Below, one piece after another: positions 1 through 7,207 of a DNA stretch of 14,043 nt (within the stretch, counting starts at the first letter, position 1; each line of letters starts with the position of its first letter). The DNA is from Vairimorpha apis BRL 01 (lineage: Eukaryota > Microsporidia > Nosematidae), in the NCBI GenBank assembly GCA_000447185.1, contig KE647137.1, positions 1-14,043 on the forward strand. Direction: 5' to 3'. Position numbers and translations under genes: made by a program. The notes under the pieces are model-generated. The model was not told where the DNA came from. It did no database searches and worked only from the letters and a program-made list of their open reading frames with translations.

Positions 1-250
1 ATAAATTTTTTTGATTTTTTTCAACAGACACAATATTATCTAAAAAAACATAAAATTGCAATTTGTTTCATTAAATCTATGAAAATTTATAATTTAAAAA
101 GTAAATTTATGAATTTAAATGAAAATTTTTTCATATTTTTGTATATTATAAAATAATATAATATATTGATTTTTAATTGATTCAAAATTTATTTGAACTG
201 CCAAATAAAATGTATTATATTATCTTTAATATATATTTGTAATCTTTTTG
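1..250. other. AT-rich left edge, no gene seen
   Basis: Almost pure A/T sequence upstream of RPA2. An ATG at 210 opens only a 10-codon frame that is out of phase with RPA2 and lies upstream of the CCC start signal, so it is probably not in the transcript. I see no tRNA, no long repeat and no coding frame. Confidence 0.6.
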
Positions 251-253
251 CCC
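251..253 (+). promoter_or_regulatory. CCC start-proximal motif of RPA2
   Basis: A CCC triplet lies two bases before the ATG at 256. In DNA this poor in C it is conspicuous, and it matches the start-proximal CCC signal known from microsporidia. It decides the start: the frame is open further upstream (to 193) but without an in-frame ATG there. Confidence 0.75.
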
Positions 254-255
254 TT

Positions 256-912
256 ATGTCAGATCTCGGTTACATTCAAAGCTCTCCTAAAAAAGAATAT
301 ACTGGAATCAAAACTATAAGATCACTTACAATAAAACAATTACTTTCAAGTGAACAACAAGAAGGTTCATCTATTATCTATATTAATAACATTGAACTAA
401 ATACATTTAAAACAATTGGATGGGTGTCTAATGTAAAAGCAACTAGCTCTGGAAAATCTTTTTTATTAGAAGATAGTACTGGTATCATTGATTGTATGAT
501 GTGGTGTAATAAAACATACGAAGAATACTTATTAACTCTTATTGAAGATGGTTCATTTATTAAAATTAATGGAATACTTAAAGAATTTGGTAATAAAAAA
601 AGTATACAGGTAACTTTTTTATATGTTATTGAGGACTATAATGAACTTACTTACCATTTTTCAAATGTATTACAGGAATATCTTTTTTATACTAAAAAAG
701 AAGTAACAAATAAAAATGATATGAATAAAATTCATAAGGATCTAATAGAATGTGTACGCAATAATTCTGATGAAAATTCAGGTGTTTCTGTTGATTTGAT
801 AATAAAATGTTTAAAAAATATATACGACGAAAAAATGGTAAGAGAAGGTATGGATTTTTTGGTAGACAATTGTTACTTGATCCTCGAAAATGAATGTTAT
901 AAAGTTGTCTAA
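256..912 (+). CDS. RPA2: Replication protein A 32-kDa subunit (RPA2)
   Basis: This is the middle subunit of the heterotrimeric single-strand DNA-binding complex RPA, which acts in the nucleus in replication, repair and recombination. The 218-residue protein has the family layout. A short N-terminus is followed by the RPA2 signature around residues 22-34 (RSLTIKQLLSSEQ). An OB fold spans about residues 50-125 (TIGWVSNV, then FLLEDSTGIIDCMMW). A C-terminal winged helix spans about 157-217, ending MDFLVDNCYLILENECYKVV like other RPA32 tails. The start at 256 is chosen because it is the first in-frame ATG and sits just after a CCC motif. The N-terminal regulatory tail, which is phosphorylated in animals and yeast, is only about 20 residues here and contains one Ser-Pro. 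The protein is shorter than the usual roughly 270 residues. The family assignment is firm. The gene converges on TFIIE beta with a 275-bp gap. Confidence 0.93.
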   Translation: MSDLGYIQSSPKKEYTGIKTIRSLTIKQLLSSEQQEGSSIIYINNIELNTFKTIGWVSNVKATSSGKSFLLEDSTGIIDCMMWCNKTYEEYLLTLIEDGSFIKINGILKEFGNKKSIQVTFLYVIEDYNELTYHFSNVLQEYLFYTKKEVTNKNDMNKIHKDLIECVRNNSDENSGVSVDLIIKCLKNIYDEKMVREGMDFLVDNCYLILENECYKVV

Positions 913-1187
913 TGAGATTATTTTGTTAATATTCTTATATAAATAATTTTTATACTTTTGAAAAAAATTAATTTGAAATAAAAATTCATAATTATTAATA
1001 AAAAAATTTATATTAATCTTTATTTGACATGAAAAAAATGCAATTTAGTATAATTTTTAATCATAATCAAAAATAATTTCCGTTTATGATAAAAAATCAA
1101 TATGTAAAAAAATTATAAATATTAAAATTGTATTTTATACAAAAAATTACTGTAAGTTTTAATTTGTAAATATAGTTAATAACTTTT
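913..1187. other. Convergent gap between RPA2 and TFIIE beta
   Basis: A 275-bp AT-rich stretch between two convergent 3' ends. It should hold both transcript ends. AATAAA-like hexamers occur, but in this composition they carry no weight as poly(A) signals. Nothing else is seen. Confidence 0.5.
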
Positions 1188-1807
1188 TCAAAATTCATCA
1201 TCCATACCACTCAAGTCTAAACCTTTTACATGTGTATTAGTAATTTTAATATTTCTTCGATATTTTTTACTTTTAATTTTTTTGGTATAGCTTTTCTCTT
1301 TACAATTTCTTTTTTTTCTGATTTTAAACCTACTGTATTTAATTCTCTTAATAAATCTTGATACCCAGGAATTTTTATTTGTGTCCATAAATCTATTATA
1401 TCTTTGTCTGGTTTGTCACAATATGTATCATTATAAAAACACACTTCAGCATTATCTAAATCTTTTAATATAATAAGTTTTTCTTCGTTTCTACACTTCT
1501 CAATAATATTATCAATATTACATTTATTATCTTTTAGCTTAACCATTTCAATTCCTTCTTGAGATTCGTTTAGTATTTTTAATAAATCTTCTTCAGTTTG
1601 TATATTATAAGCATATAAATATTCTATTGTATTGTTAGTCATTTTGATTTTTTCATTTTTTTGCAATGCTTTTATTAAATGACTATTTGAATGTATATCT
1701 ATTCGTAGTTTTGAATAAAGTTCTGAAAAAGTAACTTGAGATGATGAATTCTTGAGATAATTTAGAATTTCATGAATATAAGTATTTATATGTTTATCAT
1801 TGTACAT
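1188..1807 (-). CDS. TFA2: Transcription factor IIE beta subunit, one frameshift
   Basis: TFIIE beta (Tfa2 in yeast, GTF2E2 in human) helps recruit and control TFIIH at Pol II promoters. Two winged-helix domains can be placed, at about residues 8-67 and 71-126. The family-typical stretch EVCFYNDTYC at 121-130 is followed by a conserved Trp at 141 and a Lys/Arg-rich C-terminal segment. The frame starting at 1807 would end at 1226 in an unrelated tail. The overlapping -1 frame instead supplies NIKITNTHVKGLDL, matching the conserved TNTHxxGxL end of TFIIE beta. The switch falls at a run of six T (six A in the gene) at 1263-1268. One extra base there gives a 206-residue protein ending in MDDEF. 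I read this as one gene with an assembly indel or slippage site. The start ATG is supported by CCC seven bases upstream. At 206 residues it is shorter than yeast or human TFIIE beta. Confidence 0.85.
1263..1268 (-). other. Frameshift site in TFIIE beta (A6 run)
   Basis: A run of six T on the + strand, read as A6 in the gene. Upstream the conserved frame reads KLKVK. Downstream conservation resumes in the -1 frame (KYRRNIK). One more A would join them exactly. Confidence 0.75.
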
Positions 1808-1814
1808 AAAATTT

Positions 1815-1817
1815 GGG
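1815..1817 (-). promoter_or_regulatory. CCC start-proximal motif of TFIIE beta
   Basis: GGG on the + strand (CCC for the gene), seven bases upstream of the ATG at 1807. It is the most distant of the six motifs in the window, with the spacer AAATTTT. Confidence 0.65.
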
Positions 1818-2421
1818 CTTATATATTCAACTAAATAAAAAATAAATTTAAAAAAATATAATTAAAGAATAAACATATCACATTATTTTTAAAATATTTA
1901 AAAATATTAAATGTTTTACATTGTAAAAAAATATACTACTAATGTAAACTTCAAAACGATTTTATTCTTATTTGAATTTTTTTAATAAAATTTTTATCAT
2001 TTCATTTATTAACGTTTATATATAGAAAAAATTTAAATTTTTTTTTCAAATTATAATGATTATACAGTAAATTTATTTAAATCTTGTAACATCTTTTTTT
2101 TTAAAAATAAATTTTAAATATATTTTATTTAACAAAATTTTAAAAATATATAATGTAGATTGAACTTATTTAATGTTTGTTTTTAAATAGTCCTAACATA
2201 AAACTGTTTCATATATTTTAAGTAAATAAAATAAAATAAGTTTAATTATGTTGATAAAAAAAGGAATAAATTAAAATTTTTATATTAATATATGTAAATT
2301 CATTTTTTAAATATTTATATACGATAATTCTTCTTTAATGAAATTTAAAAGTATTTTATTTTAAGATTAGACAAAATATTAGAATTTTATAAAAAATATT
2401 GTTGATAGTAATTTTCATGTG
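1818..2421. other. AT-rich gap between TFIIE beta and MCM5
   Basis: About 600 bp of nearly pure A/T between two tandem minus-strand genes. I find no open frame with coding character, no tRNA-like T-loop sequence and no strong repeat. It should contain the 3' end of the MCM5 transcript and the distal promoter of TFIIE beta, but no element can be pointed to. Confidence 0.5.
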
Positions 2422-4454
2422 TTATGGTAATCTAGATAACGTTTTTCCACCATCTTTACTAACTAATTTATTTTGTTTAATCATATAATCAATCGCTTTT
2501 TTTACAAATCCTTCATTATTTTTATCTACTTTATTTATAAGATCATTAAATTTAATAGAATTTCCAACGTGGAGAGTTGATGTAATTTTATTGCAAATAT
2601 TCTCAATTTTGTCTAAAACATCTGTTCTTAACATACCCTCCATCATATGTCCTTGTGATACTGCGTTCATAGTACTAATTTTGAAAATTCTTATAGCTTC
2701 TTCAACATGATAATCTTGTACTTTATCTTTTAATTCCATTTTAGCAAGAGATTCACTGATTCTTATTATACCTTCTAACTGCCTTACAGTGATAGGAATT
2801 GATGTTCGTTTGTACAAATCTTTTTCAATATTTTTAACTTCTTCCCTTGCACTGACATAAAATTGAGTTAATAATTTTCCTGCAGATTGTGATAAAACGG
2901 GAAATATTTTAGATTTAGCATATTGAACATATCTCCTTAATTTTTCTAAAGGTATAATATCTTCATCATTTTTTTCATCACTATCATTTTTATGAATTCC
3001 AATAACATGTTTAGCCATAAGAGCATCATTTGGTCCAAAATAATCTTTTAAAATAAAAATACAATCAAATCTAGATAAAATAGTCATTCCAAATTCAATA
3101 TTTTCATCTGGTGTTTTAAAATCATCATATCTACCAAAGACAGGATTTGCTGCAGCAAGAATACTTGTTCTTGTATTTAAAATGGTAGTAATACCTGCTT
3201 TTGCAATGCTTATGGTTTGCTGTTCCATTGCTTCATGAATTGCAACACGATCTTGTTCATTCATTTTATCAAATTCGTCGATACAACATATACCGTTATC
3301 ACCTAAAACCAAAGCTCCTCCTTCTAAATAAAAATCTCCGTTATGATCTTTAATCACACTGGCAGTTAATCCAGCAGCAGAACTACCTTTACCACTAGTA
3401 TAAACTCCAATAGGAGATACAAGTTCCATAAACTTTAATAACTGTGATTTAGCCATTCCAGGATCGCCTAATAACAAAACGTTGATGTCACCTCTAAGTG
3501 TAATATTATCTTTCAAAATTCGTCTAGTTCCACCAAACAACATACAAGCTAACGCTTTTTTTATTCCTGATGACCATAAATAGATGGAGCTATTGATTTA
3601 ATTATTTTGTTATAAATGTCGTGTTTTGACAAATTTTTAAATTCTTCTATTTCATCATCATTAAATAATTTACTAACTTTATTATTTATACTTTCTAATC
3701 CTATGACTTTCATGTAACAAAAGTTATTATTTCCTTTATTTTTTATACCATAAATACCAGTAAAAATACCTATACAACCTGGTACAATTTTATTAACTAA
3801 ATTTTTCTCCATTATAAGACTAAAATGTCGCGGTGTTTCTCCTATTGGTATATCTTCAAACATTTCTTGAATCTTAATATATTGAACATCAACTACAATA
3901 CTTTTTTCAGGAATTATGATATATGGATCAATTGGACATTCACTTTTGTCACATGATCTTGGAATAATTTCTGATACAAATTTACCATTTAAACAATTTC
4001 GACATAAAATATATAATTTTTTGGGTTTTGTAATTATAGAAGAAGAACTAACAACCATACCTTTTATACGAACAATTTTATGTGATTTAGATGCATTGAT
4101 ATTACGTATACTCATTAAATTTTCATTACTAATAATATGTATCTGAAAATTTTTTATAGGATCTAAAAAGAATTTTTGTACTATTGCATCTTCACACCAT
4201 TCAATAAATTGTTCTGGATTTTGAACAATAAAAGAACTAAGTAAATCAGAATACTGATAAATATGCTCTAATTTTATAATTATTTCATACAAATGTTGAT
4301 TTATATTATTTGTTAAAGTATGTATATATTCTTTATGATCAGATCTAAAGTTATTTATGAAATCTAAAAATTGAGATTGAACTGTAGATTTATTAACTGG
4401 AAGATTATTCGTTATAAGATCAATACTTGTTATTTTTTGCTCATCATATACCAT
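2422..4454 (-). CDS. MCM5: MCM5 replicative helicase subunit, one frameshift
   Basis: MCM5 is one of the six AAA+ subunits of the MCM2-7 helicase that unwinds origins and replication forks. The N-terminal domain contains a zinc finger with Cys151, Cys154, Cys168 and Cys173; the context PRSCDKSECPIDPY is typical of MCM5. The AAA+ part has the MCM Walker A (GDPGMAKSQ, about 330-338), Walker B (CIDEFDKM, 391-398) and arginine-finger motif SRFD (461-464). A small C-terminal winged helix closes the protein. The conserved SIAPSIYGHQE runs into a TAA stop, and the next conserved residues (IKKALACMLFGG) continue in the -1 frame. One added base near 3563-3565 joins them without gap or excess, giving 677 residues, slightly under the family's usual 690-780. 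The start is the ATG at 4454, which sits behind a CCCC motif, not an upstream TTG. Catalytic residues are intact, so this is probably a functional gene with a sequence error or recent mutation. Confidence 0.93.
3556..3565 (-). other. Frameshift site in MCM5
   Basis: The gene strand reads GGAATAAAAAAAGCG with TAA in frame. The missing base must lie before the stop, most simply a third A in the AA that precedes T, rather than in the A7 run that follows. It is therefore the one break not inside a long homopolymer, though it is immediately beside one. Ribosomal slippage on the A run cannot explain it, because the stop precedes the run. Confidence 0.75.
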
Positions 4455-4456
4455 TT

Positions 4457-4460
4457 GGGG
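4457..4460 (-). promoter_or_regulatory. CCCC start-proximal motif of MCM5
   Basis: GGGG on the + strand gives CCCC followed by AA and the ATG at 4454. It sets the start three codons inside the longest possible frame, which would begin at a TTG overlapping the motif. Confidence 0.75.
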
Positions 4461-5041
4461 CAAAATTCAAAAATAAAAGGATATTAAATTTTTTTAAAAA
4501 TACATTATGATATTTTGTAAAAAAAACTATTAATTTTGACAAAGTATAAATTGAATGAATTTTTTATTATTAATAAATAATAAAATTAAGAATGGAAAAA
4601 ATTAAAAATTTGTAAATATTTTTTCATGTTTAAAACATAATACTATACATTTTTTAAGTAAAAAAAATTTATAAGAATTTTAAATTTAAAAATTTCAAAA
4701 ATAATAGTTGTATCAAAATCAAAATTGCTTTTTTTTCTCTAATACTAACTGAATTTTATTATGAAAACGAAGTGAAAAACATAAAAAAAACTTTTTTTCA
4801 AGCATTTCTTTATTTATATAATAAATTTTTTGAATTTACCAAAAATAAAATATCATATTAATTTTATTGGTATATAACAATAATGTAGTTTATAGTAGAA
4901 ATTATTTTTAACTTCTTAAAAATATAAAACTAAAAATTAAAAAATTCTTGTTTTCATGTTATCTTTTTTTATATATACTCCAAATTACATAAAAATCTAA
5001 CTCAAAATTTTTAACATTTTTATTAAATATGTTTATATAAT
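4461..5041. other. AT-rich gap between MCM5 and PIN1
   Basis: About 580 bp, mostly A/T. The stretch around 4715-4805 is slightly richer in G/C and has paired A8 and T7 runs (about 4783-4798), but it has no coding frame and no convincing fold. The rest is featureless. Confidence 0.45.
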
Positions 5042-5455
5042 TTATCTTCTATAAATGATATGATAACCAGACGGTGTTTTAACAGGACCAATAATTCGTC
5101 CCCTTTTTAATATAAAAGCAGCTCTTTCAAATTCTTTATACATTTCGTTTTTACAAACAAAACCCAAATCTCCCCCTTTATTTTTTGATTTACACTCAGA
5201 GTATTCACGAGCCTTGTTTTTAAAATATTCTCTAAAATAGCCAATATTAATATTTTTTTTTAAATCTTCATATATCTTTACAATGCGATTATAAGCTTCT
5301 ATCTCACTTCTTTCGACTGGATGCCGACTATTTAAATGTTTGATTAAAATATGATACAATCTAAAACCATCTTTGGGGCGTTCTTTTGTTTTTTCTTTTG
5401 TATTATCATTATAAAAATAATAATTATTATTATTATCTTTAAGCTTAAACCACAT
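5042..5455 (-). CDS. ESS1: PIN1/ESS1-type parvulin prolyl isomerase
   Basis: This is a peptidyl-prolyl cis-trans isomerase acting on phospho-Ser/Thr-Pro bonds. In fungi the family (Ess1) acts on the Pol II C-terminal domain; in animals (Pin1) it also acts on cell-cycle proteins. The 137-residue protein has a WW-like N-terminus (about 2-27) and a parvulin domain (about 32-137). Catalytic-site residues can be matched to human Pin1: His35 (H59), Lys39 (K63), Cys88 (C113), Met105 (M130), Phe109 (F134) and His132 (H157). In the phosphate-binding pair Arg44 is kept (R68) but the second Arg is His45 (R69). The WW domain keeps its first Trp (W2), the YYF core and the final ERP, but the ligand-clamping second Trp is a Lys (K24). 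The linker between domains is almost absent. The start ATG follows CCC by two bases. The gene is divergent from RPB10, with 29 bp between start codons. Confidence 0.92.
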   Translation of the reverse strand: MWFKLKDNNNNYYFYNDNTKEKTKERPKDGFRLYHILIKHLNSRHPVERSEIEAYNRIVKIYEDLKKNINIGYFREYFKNKAREYSECKSKNKGGDLGFVCKNEMYKEFERAAFILKRGRIIGPVKTPSGYHIIYRR

Positions 5456-5457
5456 GA

Positions 5458-5460
5458 GGG
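5458..5460 (-). promoter_or_regulatory. CCC start-proximal motif of PIN1
   Basis: GGG on the + strand gives CCC, then TC, then the ATG at 5455. Confidence 0.7.
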
Positions 5461-5481
5461 TAATAATTTGTTTTTGTTAAG

Positions 5482-5484
5482 CCC
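5482..5484 (+). promoter_or_regulatory. CCC start-proximal motif of RPB10
   Basis: CCC immediately abuts the ATG at 5485. If transcription starts at or after the motif, as proposed for microsporidia, the mRNA would be nearly leaderless. Confidence 0.72.
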
Positions 5485-5706
5485 ATGATAATTCCAATAC
5501 GATGTTTTACATGTGGAAAAGAAATATCAAGTAAATGGGAAGCTTATTGTTATTTGGTTAATACTAACAAATCCAAAGAAGAGTCATTAAATGAACTTGA
5601 TATCAAGAGAATCTGTTGTAGAAGAATGTTTTTGTCTCATGTAGAAATTATAGATAAGTTGATTAAATATGAAGTCTCAAGAACAGTTAATTTTAAAAAT
5701 GAATAA
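5485..5706 (+). CDS. RPB10: RNA polymerase subunit RPB10 (RPABC5)
   Basis: RPB10 is a small zinc-binding subunit shared by RNA polymerases I, II and III, located in the assembly platform of the core enzyme. The 73-residue protein begins MIIPIRCFTCGK, the family's N-terminus, with the zinc ligands CFTCG at 7-11 and the atypical adjacent pair CC at 44-45 followed by RRM. It continues FLSHVEIIDKLIKYEV, as in other RPB10 proteins. The length is normal for the family (about 65-75). The start is fixed by conservation to the first residue and by the CCC directly before the ATG. It is divergent from PIN1 and convergent with the Cdc20/Cdh1 gene. No oddities are seen. Confidence 0.97.
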   Translation: MIIPIRCFTCGKEISSKWEAYCYLVNTNKSKEESLNELDIKRICCRRMFLSHVEIIDKLIKYEVSRTVNFKNE

Positions 5707-6151
5707 ATTTTTAGTAATTTTTAAATTTACTTCAAATTAATTTATAAATATAATCAAATAAATTTTTTTTATGAAAATTTTATCAATAAAAATTAAAATA
5801 AAGAAGCTATATTTTTATCTTTTTATTTTATAATGTTTAAATACATATAAAAATTGTTTTTTAGTGTTACTATAAAATAACATAATATTTATTTTTATAT
5901 TAAAATGATTTTATTTATTGTTTAAAAAATGTTTTATGTTTTATTATAATTGTATTTTTAACTTTTTAACGTAATTATAAAAAAAGTAAAAAATTATAAA
6001 TATTAAAATATTATTGTATGTTAAAACTAATAAAAATGAAATAATTTTTTTATTTGGTTATAAATAAAATAATAATTTTTAAATTGATTTAAGTATATTA
6101 AATTTTTTTATCAAAATAATATTTTATTTTTCATAATACATTTTTTAAAAT
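5707..6151. other. Convergent AT-rich gap, RPB10 to Cdc20/Cdh1
   Basis: About 445 bp of nearly pure A/T between two convergent 3' ends. No coding frame, RNA-like fold or tandem repeat stands out. Confidence 0.5.
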
Positions 6152-7189
6152 TTAACGAATTTTGAGTTCATTAAACATTTCATTACGTAATTCCCAAAAT
6201 TTGATACTACAATCTGAAGACCCTGTGACAAAAAATCTTTCATCTTGTGAGACGCTAAAATGTATCACTCTATTTCTATGTCCTAAAAATTGCTTTTGAC
6301 ATTTAAAATTCAATGGATCACTTATTCTTATATCATTTTTAGAATATCCATGAGTACTTACAATTTGGTTATTTAATAGCCACTTTAAATTACATACTTG
6401 TGAACCGTAATCCATTGAATTTATTAAACAATCACTGGATGATCCTGTAATATTGTCAATATCCCATAATTTTACAGTTTTATCAGCAGTTCCTCCACCA
6501 GATACAAGTAAATTTGAATTTAATGGTGACCAACTTAATGCTTTAACAGCTGCTTTATGTTGAGAACATTTAACAAGTGGATAATTTAAATTTCTATAAT
6601 CAAATATAAATAATTTGTTGTCATTTCCACCGGTAGCCAAATTTAAAAAGTTTTTGCTAATATCAATACCACAAACTTCTTGTGTATGACTTTTAAGAGT
6701 GTGTGAAGTTTTTGAAGATCTTATATCTATGATATTTATGGTTTTATCTCTACTACCAGTTAATAAATTTGATGTTTCTTGTTTTATCACACCAATTCTT
6801 GAAGTATGATAATTTCGTTTGGTTAATTTTTGTTTAGGAATGTCAAAATAGTAAAGATCTCCCATACTTGAACCTATAATAATTTTATTATGTGTACCTT
6901 TTATAGAAGTAATATTTGTTTCAGGAATTTTATAGACAAATGAAGTTTCTAATGTATAAAAATCGTGTACAAAAATAGAATCTTCAACTGCAAAGAATAT
7001 TTTATCGTTGTACCAATCGATTAGATTAGAATAAAAGTCGTCTGTAATAGATTTTGTTTTAATTTCTCTATAAGTTTGTGCTGTTACTAAGGCATCTAAA
7101 TATTTAATAGTAATTTTTTCTTTCTTAATAGTATGATCAAAGATTTCTGTAACATTTAAAGTGGATTTACGAGAAAAATATCGATCCAT
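6152..7189 (-). CDS. Cdc20/Cdh1-family WD40 activator of the anaphase-promoting complex
   Basis: This family binds the APC/C ubiquitin ligase and presents mitotic substrates for destruction. The 345-residue protein is nearly all seven-bladed WD40 propeller, from the family entry segment TDDFYSNLIDW (49-59) onward. Cdc20/Cdh1 hallmarks are ATGGNDNKL (185-193), SGGGTADKTVKLWD (230-243), GSQVCNLKW (262-270) and STHGYSKN (278-285). The last two residues are Ile-Arg, the IR tail that docks on APC3/Cdc27. Residues 2-8 (DRYFSRK) look like a slightly degenerate C-box (consensus DR-Y/F-IPxR), placed at the very start. The long N-terminal region of typical members, with KEN and D-box or Mad2-binding parts, is missing. 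I cannot decide between Cdc20 and Cdh1. The ATG at 7189 is the only plausible start. It alone in this window lacks a CCC motif and instead follows an AAAAC-type repeat. Confidence 0.92.
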   Translation of the reverse strand: MDRYFSRKSTLNVTEIFDHTIKKEKITIKYLDALVTAQTYREIKTKSITDDFYSNLIDWYNDKIFFAVEDSIFVHDFYTLETSFVYKIPETNITSIKGTHNKIIIGSSMGDLYYFDIPKQKLTKRNYHTSRIGVIKQETSNLLTGSRDKTINIIDIRSSKTSHTLKSHTQEVCGIDISKNFLNLATGGNDNKLFIFDYRNLNYPLVKCSQHKAAVKALSWSPLNSNLLVSGGGTADKTVKLWDIDNITGSSSDCLINSMDYGSQVCNLKWLLNNQIVSTHGYSKNDIRISDPLNFKCQKQFLGHRNRVIHFSVSQDERFFVTGSSDCSIKFWELRNEMFNELKIR

Positions 7190-7207
7190 TTTGTTTTGTT
7201 TTGTTTT
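7190..7207 (-). repeat. (AAAAC)3-type leader before the Cdc20/Cdh1 start
   Basis: On the + strand TTTG is followed by TTTTG twice and a T run. On the gene strand AAAAC units run straight into the ATG. It occupies the place of the CCC motif seen at every other gene. A role in transcription or translation start is possible but unsupported. Confidence 0.6.

Larger units (their letters stand above)
5456..5484. promoter_or_regulatory. 29-bp divergent promoter shared by PIN1 and RPB10
   Basis: Only 29 bases separate the two start codons. Each end carries a CCC on its own coding strand: GGG at 5458-5460 for PIN1 and CCC at 5482-5484, directly touching the ATG, for RPB10. The middle is T/A-rich (AATAATTTGTTTTTGTTAA). 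Both transcripts must start inside it or within the opposite gene. The two genes are probably driven by one bidirectional or two overlapping promoters; this is inferred from spacing alone. Confidence 0.7.

Noticed and set aside
210..242. Ten-codon upstream frame before RPA2
   Set aside because: It lies upstream of the CCC signal that marks the likely transcript start, and its product is low-complexity; probably not transcribed.
913..1187. Possible poly(A) signals and terminators in the gaps
   Set aside because: AATAAA-like hexamers and T runs occur everywhere in DNA of this composition and cannot be assigned.
3556..3563. Programmed -1 frameshift on A AAA AAG in MCM5
   Set aside because: The slippery-looking run lies after the in-frame TAA, so the ribosome would already have terminated.
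3916..4146. Open frame of 76 codons on the + strand inside MCM5
   Set aside because: It is antisense to the conserved MCM5 zinc-finger region and its translation resembles no family; it is a shadow of the real gene.
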